This document shows positions 5,964-10,442 of a stretch of DNA of 10,442 bases, in pieces (positions within the stretch are counted from its first letter, which is position 1; each line of letters starts with the position of its first letter). The notes under the pieces are model-generated. The model did no database searches. It was given only the letters and a program-made list of their open reading frames with translations, and had not been told where the DNA came from. The DNA is from CAMAXB01 sp041746615 (GTDB taxonomy: Bacteria; Verrucomicrobiota; Verrucomicrobiia; Opitutales; Opitutaceae), in assembly GCA_041746615.1 (NCBI GenBank), contig JBGTGS010000294.1, forward strand, positions 1 through 10,442. Direction: 5' to 3'. Position numbers and translations under genes: made by a program.

Positions 5964-7157
5964 TCAGCCCTTTAATCCCGCGCAAAAACGTGCGAGACGC
6001 TCGACGCCCTTGGCGATGATTTCATCGCTGGTTGCATAGCTTAGGCGGAGATAGCCCTCTGCACCGAAGGCGCTGCCCGGCACCGCTGCGACTTTTTCCT
6101 GGTCGAGCAGCCGGTTGCAGAAATCGACATCCCTCAGGCCGAACTTCGAGATGTTCGGGAAGAGATAAAACGCGCCCTGCGCCAGCAGGCAGGTCATCCC
6201 GGGAATCCCGTTGAGCGCCGCATGCAGGAATTTGCGGCGCCGGTCGAAGGCCCCCAGCATGACCTTGAGCGCAGCCATGGTTTTTCCTTTTTCCTGCAGG
6301 GCGGCGACAGCACCGTATTGGGCGAAGGTGGTGGCGTTGGAGGTCATCTGGCTTTGCAGCTCGGACACGGCCTTGGCGATTGCCGGGGGCGCGGCCAGGG
6401 TGCCCAGCCGCCAGCCCGTCATCGCATAGGTCTTGGCAAAACCGGATACGATGATTGTGCGGTCCGCGGCCTCGCGGCTGAAGGACGCCGGGCTGACATG
6501 CTGCGCGCCATCGTAGGTGAGATGCTCGTAAATCTCATCCGACATGATGTAGAGATTGTGGCGGAGTGCGACGGCGGTGATCGCCTCGAGTTCGGAGCGC
6601 GTGTAAACTGCACCCGTCGGATTCGAAGGCGAGTTGATGATCAGCAGCTTCGTGCGCGGCGTGATCGCAGCCTCCAGCTGGTCGGGGGTCAGCTTGAACC
6701 CGGTGGTGTCGTCGGCCAGAACCAGCTTGGGGGTTGCCCCGGCCAGCTTCACCATCTCCGGATAACTCACCCAAAATGGCGCGGGAATGATCACCTCGTC
6801 CCCGGGCGAACACACTGCAAGGATGGTCAGGTAACAGGAAAACTTGCCACCGGCCGAAACGACGAACTGCGCGGGTGCGTAGGTGAGCCCGTAGTCAGCC
6901 AGATACTTGTCGGACAGCGCCTTGCGCAGGGGCTCTATGCCGGGCGTCGGCGAGTACTTGGTCTTGCCGGCTTTGAGCGCGGCAATGCAGGCCTCCTTGA
7001 TGTGTTCGGGGGTGTCGAAGTCGGGCTCGCCGGCGGCGAACCCACACACGTCTTCACCGGCCGCCTGCAAAGCCTTGGCCTTGGCATCGACGGCCAACGT
7101 CGGTGACGGCGAAACATTGCGGGCCCAGGTCGAAAGTGGCGCGGGAGCTGAGATCAT
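5964..7157 (-). CDS. Class I PLP-dependent aminotransferase, aspartate aminotransferase-like
   Basis: This is a fold-type I aminotransferase close to the bacterial aspartate aminotransferases of the Thermus type (subgroup I-gamma), which move amino groups between aspartate or related amino acids and 2-oxoglutarate in the cytoplasm. Numbering from ATG 7157 (397 aa): AAGEPDFDTPEHI near 41-53; KTKYSPTPGI near 65-74; the cofactor-binding asparagine in NSPSNPTG (N179); SDEIYEHL with D207 and Y210; the PLP Schiff-base lysine K242 in SGFAKTYAMTGWRLG, with R250 in the same segment; and R371 in YLRLSYATS, the expected carboxylate-binding arginine. The frame opens further upstream at a GTG (7175), but that adds only six poorly conserved residues and neither start has a strong ribosome-binding site; ATG is preferred. 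Substrate range (aspartate, aromatic, prephenate) cannot be settled from motifs. It lies 71 bp downstream of the ribbon-helix-helix gene on the same strand and may share its transcript. Confidence 0.92.
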   Translation of the reverse strand: MISAPAPLSTWARNVSPSPTLAVDAKAKALQAAGEDVCGFAAGEPDFDTPEHIKEACIAALKAGKTKYSPTPGIEPLRKALSDKYLADYGLTYAPAQFVVSAGGKFSCYLTILAVCSPGDEVIIPAPFWVSYPEMVKLAGATPKLVLADDTTGFKLTPDQLEAAITPRTKLLIINSPSNPTGAVYTRSELEAITAVALRHNLYIMSDEIYEHLTYDGAQHVSPASFSREAADRTIIVSGFAKTYAMTGWRLGTLAAPPAIAKAVSELQSQMTSNATTFAQYGAVAALQEKGKTMAALKVMLGAFDRRRKFLHAALNGIPGMTCLLAQGAFYLFPNISKFGLRDVDFCNRLLDQEKVAAVPGSAFGAEGYLRLSYATSDEIIAKGVERLARFCAGLKG

Positions 7158-7228
7158 GCGAAATGGCCCCGACACAAGGGACGGCCAAAACGAAAGGCAA
7201 GACGGTTGTCCGTCCAGATTGGATCTGC

Positions 7229-7543
7229 TCAGCGCTTCCTGGCGGCCGGCAGTGACAGCTGATCGAGCGCCTCGCGGAGGAGTTCGCCGACGCTGACCTT
7301 CTTCTTTTTGGAGTGCCGCGTGAGCAGGGACTTCATGTCGCCCGGCAGGCGGACCGAGATCTGCCGGTGCTCTTCGTACTCGGCTTCGTAGCGCTCAAAG
7401 TTGAATTTGGCGATGGCCAAACGAACCACTTCGCTCGTCGAACTGAGCCCGAGTTTCTTTTGTGCCGCGCCGATCTTGGTGATCAGGGATACGGGCAGGT
7501 CAAAGGTGAGCGGGGAAGCCGTCGAGGAAGATTTCTTTGCCAT
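7229..7543 (-). CDS. Small protein with two ribbon-helix-helix-like units
   Basis: 104 residues, basic and without a signal or membrane segment, so probably cytoplasmic and DNA-binding. Two consecutive segments each fit the beta-strand/helix/helix pattern of the Arc/MetJ/CopG fold: LTFDLPVSLITKIGAAQKKL with SSTSEVVRLAIAKF (about 12-47), and RQISVRLPGDMKSLLTRHSK with SVGELLREALDQL (about 60-97). Each has the alternating strand (TFDLP, ISVRLP) and an S-x-x-E/L-type second helix. Most such regulators have one unit and dimerise to form the strand pair; two in one chain is the arrangement known from TraY-like proteins. A Glu/Tyr-rich connector (RYEAEYEEH) lies between them and a Lys-rich patch (SKKKK) in the second. 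ATG 7543 has no evident ribosome-binding site. It is divergent from the ABC ATPase and upstream of the aminotransferase; no toxin gene is adjacent. Fold assignment is from pattern, target unknown. Confidence 0.72.
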   Translation of the reverse strand: MAKKSSSTASPLTFDLPVSLITKIGAAQKKLGLSSTSEVVRLAIAKFNFERYEAEYEEHRQISVRLPGDMKSLLTRHSKKKKVSVGELLREALDQLSLPAARKR

Positions 7544-7634
7544 GGCTGAATAAAGAGTCCGACCGATTAATGGGGGCTAAGCGCGTGCAACAGGAACGAA
7601 GCCTGAGCAGACGCGGTTGGGCAACGCAAAACTT

Positions 7635-7646
7635 GAGGAACATATG
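7635..7646 (+). promoter_or_regulatory. Ribosome-binding site with an upstream alternative ATG for the ABC ATPase
   Basis: GAGGA at 7635-7639 stands 4 nt before an ATG at 7644 that is in frame with the ATPase and would add 22 residues (MGLSSPGAWPTV...). The ATG at 7710, which fits family homology, has no visible Shine-Dalgarno. The added segment is Pro/Gly-rich and has no counterpart in MalK/UgpC proteins. The upstream start is therefore real-looking at the translation signal but odd at the protein level. Confidence 0.35.
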
Positions 7647-7709
7647 GGATTGAGTTCACCGGGGGCATGGCCGACCGTCCCCGGCACTCCGGCACCCCGT
7701 ATCCGCACC

Positions 7710-8828
7710 ATGGCCCAAGTCGTCATCGAGAACCTGCTGAAGCTCTACCCCGAGAAGGGCGGACCCGGCGTACGGGCCGTGGATTCCATCAATCTCAGCA
7801 TTGAAGCAGGCGAGTTCATGGTCCTGGTGGGCCCATCCGGTTGTGGAAAATCCACCACGCTCCGGATGATTGCCGGCCTGGAGGACATTTCGGGCGGCAC
7901 CGTCTCCATCGAGGGCCGGGTTGTGAACAAGGTTGCCCCCAAGGACCGGGATATTGCCATGGTTTTCCAGAATTATGCGCTCTATCCCCACATGAGCGTT
8001 TACGAAAACCTGGCTTTCGGCCTGCAGCTGCGAAAATTCCCGAAGACCGAGATCGATCGAAGGGTCCGTGAAGCGGCGACCCTGCTCGGCCTGGGGGACT
8101 ACCTGGACCGCAAACCCAAAGCTCTCTCCGGAGGCCAGCGCCAGCGCGTCGCCGTTGGCCGGGCCATCGTCCGCCAGCCCAAGGTCTTTCTCTTCGACGA
8201 GCCGCTTTCCAACCTCGACGCAAAGATGCGCGGCACCACCCGCACCGAGATCTCCCGGCTGCATGCCCGGCTCGGGGCCACCATGATCTACGTCACCCAT
8301 GACCAGGTCGAGGCCATGACCATGGGCGACCGCATCTGCGTCATGAAGGACGGTCACATCATGCAGGTCGCCGGACCCATAGAGCTCTACAATCATCCGG
8401 CCAACCTCTTCGTCGCCGGCTTCATCGGTTCACCTTCAATGAATTTTTTCCATGGCCGTCTCAACACGAGCCCGGCGGGTCTCAAATTTGTCGAAACCAA
8501 TGCGGACCAGCCACCCGCGACGATCCCACTGAATGCACCTTGGTCCGCCCTTGCGCCTTCATGGGACGGACGGGGCGTCACTTTGGGCCTGCGCCCGGAA
8601 AACCTCCGTCCCGCTCCCGACGATACCAGTGGCGTCATCAATGCCCGGATCGAACTCGTCGAGCCCATGGGAGCCGAGACCTACCTGCACCTTCATACCG
8701 GCGCGACCGCCTTCATCGCCCGCGTGGATCCCACCGGTCGCTACACCGCCGGAGATCGGATCACCCTCATTCCCGATTCCGGCCGTTGCCATCTCTTCGA
8801 TCCGGATACCGGCCAGACCATCGCCTGA
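7710..8828 (+). CDS. ABC transporter ATP-binding protein of the MalK/UgpC/MsmK sugar-importer type
   Basis: This cytoplasmic ATPase subunit energises type I ABC importers for sugars, oligosaccharides or glycerol phosphate. From ATG 7710 it has 372 residues, the usual length. Motifs: Walker A GPSGCGKST (41-49, K47), Q-loop Q87 in VFQNYALYPHMSV, signature LSGGQ (139-143), Walker B VFLFDEP (D163, E164), D-loop SNLD (167-170), H-loop H197 in VTHDQVEAMTMGDR. The segment ELYNHPANLFVAGFIGSPSMNF followed by a C-terminal OB-like regulatory domain (about 230-372, LGLRPENL near 295) is characteristic of the MalK/UgpC branch. No permease or substrate-binding protein is within the window, so it may be a shared ATPase serving several importers, as MsmK-type proteins do, or the partners lie elsewhere. 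It is divergent from the ribbon-helix-helix gene and convergent with the HAD gene (13-bp gap). The substrate cannot be read from the sequence. Confidence 0.93.
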   Translation: MAQVVIENLLKLYPEKGGPGVRAVDSINLSIEAGEFMVLVGPSGCGKSTTLRMIAGLEDISGGTVSIEGRVVNKVAPKDRDIAMVFQNYALYPHMSVYENLAFGLQLRKFPKTEIDRRVREAATLLGLGDYLDRKPKALSGGQRQRVAVGRAIVRQPKVFLFDEPLSNLDAKMRGTTRTEISRLHARLGATMIYVTHDQVEAMTMGDRICVMKDGHIMQVAGPIELYNHPANLFVAGFIGSPSMNFFHGRLNTSPAGLKFVETNADQPPATIPLNAPWSALAPSWDGRGVTLGLRPENLRPAPDDTSGVINARIELVEPMGAETYLHLHTGATAFIARVDPTGRYTAGDRITLIPDSGRCHLFDPDTGQTIA

Positions 8829-8841
8829 ACGGGTGCGGCAC

Positions 8842-9510
8842 CTACACCACCTCGGCCAGCAGGGAACCTATCAGATTGTAGGCGTCCCCCGGTGACTCCA
8901 CCACCCTCCAAGCCTTGCCGGCAATAACCGGATCCACCAGCCGGCCATGGCGGATCAGGATGGTCCTGACACCGATTTCGGACCCCGCCAGAACATCGAC
9001 ATCGGCATCGCCGACATAAAGCGTCTGCGCCGGAAGCACCGCCAGCCGTCTCATGATCTCCACCAACCCCTCGGGATGCGGTTTGTGGGTCTCGAGATCA
9101 TCCCCACAGACGATCTCGCGCAGGGCGGGGGCCAACCGCTGCTCCCGCAGGATCACCTCGGATGAACTGCGGTCGCGCCCGGTCCAAAGGGCCAGTTCCC
9201 GCCCCGCCGTTCGCAGGCGTTCGAAAAACGGATACACCCCCTCAAACGGTGTGATCAGATGCCAGTGGGTGTTGCTGTAGTCCGCCAGCCGCTGCATCGC
9301 CTCCGGCACCTGGGCGTCATCCTCCAGTAACTCGCGGAACGTACGCTCGGGCGGTGCCCCAAGTCGCAGAAACAGCTGCTCACCCGTCAGAGGCTCGCGA
9401 AAGGGCGCCAGCGCATGCGCGAAGGCACGCAGGACCATCGGCATGGAATCCACCAGCGTGCCGTCCAGGTCGAAGACCACGGCACTGGGAACCGGATCAG
9501 GGGAAGTCAT
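8842..9510 (-). CDS. HAD-superfamily hydrolase, phosphoglycolate phosphatase-like
   Basis: 222 residues with all four HAD motifs: motif I DLDGTLVDS with nucleophile D14 and acid/base D16; motif II T110 in LWTGRDRS; motif III K143 in HKPHPEGL; motif IV GDADVD with D168 and D172. The helical insert between motif I and II (about 22-90) is a subclass I cap, as in phosphoglycolate phosphatases and beta-phosphoglucomutases. This predicts a soluble phosphatase on a small phosphorylated metabolite; the substrate cannot be assigned. The start codon overlaps the stop of the upstream gene as ATGA (9507-9510), strong evidence for an operon and coupled translation. The pairing with an exported LolA-like protein has no obvious metabolic logic. 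It ends at TAG, 13 bp from the convergent ABC ATPase gene. Confidence 0.9.
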   Translation of the reverse strand: MTSPDPVPSAVVFDLDGTLVDSMPMVLRAFAHALAPFREPLTGEQLFLRLGAPPERTFRELLEDDAQVPEAMQRLADYSNTHWHLITPFEGVYPFFERLRTAGRELALWTGRDRSSSEVILREQRLAPALREIVCGDDLETHKPHPEGLVEIMRRLAVLPAQTLYVGDADVDVLAGSEIGVRTILIRHGRLVDPVIAGKAWRVVESPGDAYNLIGSLLAEVV

Positions 9511-10403
9511 GGAGTGATTCGCTCGATGCGGTCCGGCGGGGGCGGAGCCACGGGGGCCCCCAGCATGGACGGTTCAAACAGGCTGGACGCAAAGCCCATC
9601 CCAACCGCAGCCCCGGTCACGCTGAAACGCGTTTTATCGCGGGTGGCTTCGTCCCGCAGATCGATGGATTTCACGATCCAGTGGTCGCCGACTTTCTTCA
9701 GGTCGATCACGGTCATGGTCTTGAGGGGACGGCCCTCGGATCCGATTTGCTCGGCCTGGACCATCGCCCGATATTCAAGATCAAGATACACCCTCACCCC
9801 GCTGAAAGTGGGGTTCTGCTCGGCGAAGGCTTCCGGCGGATACAATAGGAAGGCATGAGTCGGCCGGCCGCGTACGCGGGCCACTCCCTCGAAGACGAAG
9901 TCCTTCCAGTACATGAAGGGCATTTGCAGATCAAAGGGGGTGATCTGGGTGTCCGCAATGGGCTCCAGCAGACTGGAAAGTCCCATCTGATGGGTCCCCT
10001 CGGGATCAGTCGGTGTCCAGCGCCAGACAACCGGCTCCGGGCCGTTCTGAACCAGCCAGCGCTGCTGCCCATCGGATTCGCCGGGGGAAAGGACCACCCG
10101 GGAAATCGGCCCGGTGGAATTACTGCCCCGCCACATCCATCCAGCCAGCCGATGGTCGGCGCCCCGCCGGGGCATTACCCTGAATTCAATGGTGTAAAAA
10201 CCCTCACCTGCGCCGGCCAACTGACGGAATTGCTCCAATATGCGCTCTCCTTGTGCCTGGTCCGGAACCCCCGTTTGCACATAGCGCGGCAGGGGCCGAT
10301 AGCCTTTCTGCTGGGCCGTGAGCAGCCCGACTCCACCAAAAGCAAGGCAGGCGGCCAAAACCGCCTGCCTTGGAAAAATCGTCCTGAGGGACGCGCCGGC
10401 CAC
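9507..10403 (-). CDS. Exported LolA-like / outer-membrane lipoprotein-sorting family protein
   Basis: 298 residues from a GTG start. The N-terminus has two arginines, then a hydrophobic stretch (about 14-29) ending LLTAQQ, a plausible signal peptide cleaved after TA; there is no lipobox cysteine at the cut, so it should be periplasmic rather than a lipoprotein. The mature part is beta-rich with a late block VRVYLDLEYRAMVQAEQIG, TVIDLKKVGDHWIVKSIDL and TRFSVTGAAV, resembling the half-barrel LolA/LolB-like outer-membrane lipoprotein-sorting family, including the MPFMYWKDFVFEGVARVRGR segment typical of that group. Family placement is by resemblance, not by a diagnostic catalytic motif. The C-terminus is Pro-rich (VAPPPPDRIERITP). 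It starts 5 nt after a probable upstream gene ends and overlaps the HAD gene by 4 bp. A 12-bp perfect hairpin covers its signal-peptide codons. Confidence 0.7.
   Translation of the reverse strand: MAGASLRTIFPRQAVLAACLAFGGVGLLTAQQKGYRPLPRYVQTGVPDQAQGERILEQFRQLAGAGEGFYTIEFRVMPRRGADHRLAGWMWRGSNSTGPISRVVLSPGESDGQQRWLVQNGPEPVVWRWTPTDPEGTHQMGLSSLLEPIADTQITPFDLQMPFMYWKDFVFEGVARVRGRPTHAFLLYPPEAFAEQNPTFSGVRVYLDLEYRAMVQAEQIGSEGRPLKTMTVIDLKKVGDHWIVKSIDLRDEATRDKTRFSVTGAAVGMGFASSLFEPSMLGAPVAPPPPDRIERITP
10343..10372 (-). other. 12-bp perfect hairpin in the signal-peptide coding region
   Basis: Bases 10343-10354 and 10361-10372 are perfect inverted repeats with a 6-nt loop. In the transcript (minus strand) the stem is followed by CTTTTGG, partly terminator-like. 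It covers nucleotides 32-61 of the LolA-like gene, encoding the hydrophobic core of the signal peptide (RQAVLAACLA). It could slow early translation or act as an attenuator between the upstream gene and this one, or result from chance in GC-rich Ala/Leu codons. Confidence 0.6.
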
Positions 10404-10408
10404 GGGGA

Positions 10409-10442
10409 TCAGGGCTGGGCAGCCGCCTCGCCCTCGGAGGCG
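10409..10442 (-). CDS. Probable C-terminal tail of an upstream gene (partial)
   Basis: An open minus-strand frame enters from the right edge and stops at TGA (10411-10409), reading ASEGEAAAQP. Its Ala/Glu-rich tail is typical of a disordered C-terminus. It lies 5 nt upstream of the GTG of the LolA-like gene, a spacing consistent with an operon. Only 11 codons are visible, so neither the gene nor its product can be named. Confidence 0.4.
   Translation of the reverse strand, partial: ASEGEAAAQP

Noticed and set aside
6222..7106. Open frame (about 294 codons) on the plus strand opposite the aminotransferase
   Set aside because: It is antisense to a gene with all PLP-enzyme motifs; the translation shows no recognisable domain.
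7187..7214. Possible terminator after the ribbon-helix-helix gene (GACGG/CCGTC stem, then a T-rich run on the minus strand)
   Set aside because: The stem is only 5 bp and the T-run is interrupted (TTGCCTTTCGTTTT), so it is too weak to call. The gene may still be cotranscribed with the aminotransferase.
7656..8396. Open frame (about 246 codons) on the minus strand opposite the ABC ATPase
   Set aside because: It is fully covered by the ATPase gene with intact Walker motifs, so it is a codon-bias shadow.
1..10442. CRISPR array, tRNA, rRNA, insertion sequence or phage genes
   Set aside because: No regularly spaced identical repeats, no tRNA-like cloverleaf, no transposase or integrase frame was recognised. 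The repeats found are short-period arrays and a REP doublet.
1..10442. A new defence or biosynthetic system
   Set aside because: The recognisable genes are housekeeping TCA enzymes, a peroxide regulator, an aminotransferase, an importer ATPase and a phosphatase. No nuclease, toxin, reverse transcriptase or synthase grouping is present.

Overview
The window is GC-rich, gene-dense bacterial chromosome. The mix of genes suggests a Gram-negative bacterium, most plausibly Verrucomicrobiota (Opitutaceae-like). This is inferred from protein resemblance and the style of the intergenic repeats; no rRNA or other phylogenetic marker is present to prove it.

Positions 1-4669 (+) hold the 2-oxoglutarate dehydrogenase complex in E1-E2-E3 order: the C-terminal part of sucA (its 5' end lies outside the window), complete sucB and complete lpd. 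Together they convert 2-oxoglutarate, CoA and NAD+ to succinyl-CoA, CO2 and NADH. The spacers between these genes (131 and 98 bp) are filled with inverted short-unit repeats. A 15-bp perfect stem-loop carries the sucB stop codon in its loop. A third short-period repeat (7-bp units) sits in frame inside lpd.

Convergent to lpd is an OxyR-type LysR regulator (4688-5569, -) that keeps both redox cysteines at positions 199 and 208. Its upstream region carries two ATAG-N7-CTAT-like palindromes that could be autoregulatory sites. Positions 5570-5963 contain no convincing gene. They hold a structured, unassigned stretch with repeated ATGGGTGG words, followed by a REP doublet (REPIN-like) of two 27-bp inverted arms starting near GTAG.

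Next on the minus strand come a class I aminotransferase (aspartate aminotransferase-like) and, upstream of it, a small protein with two ribbon-helix-helix-like units in one chain. On the plus strand is an ABC ATPase of the MalK/UgpC/MsmK sugar-importer type, with no permease or binding protein in the window. Convergent to it is a minus-strand pair, probably an operon: an exported LolA-like (outer-membrane lipoprotein-sorting type) protein followed by a HAD phosphatase, joined by an ATGA stop/start overlap. The last bases hold the probable C-terminal tail of another minus-strand gene 5 nt upstream of that pair.

The protein-coding genes belong to recognisable families. The less ordinary material is the small-repeat and hairpin content around the suc genes, the region between oxyR and the aminotransferase, and the double ribbon-helix-helix protein.
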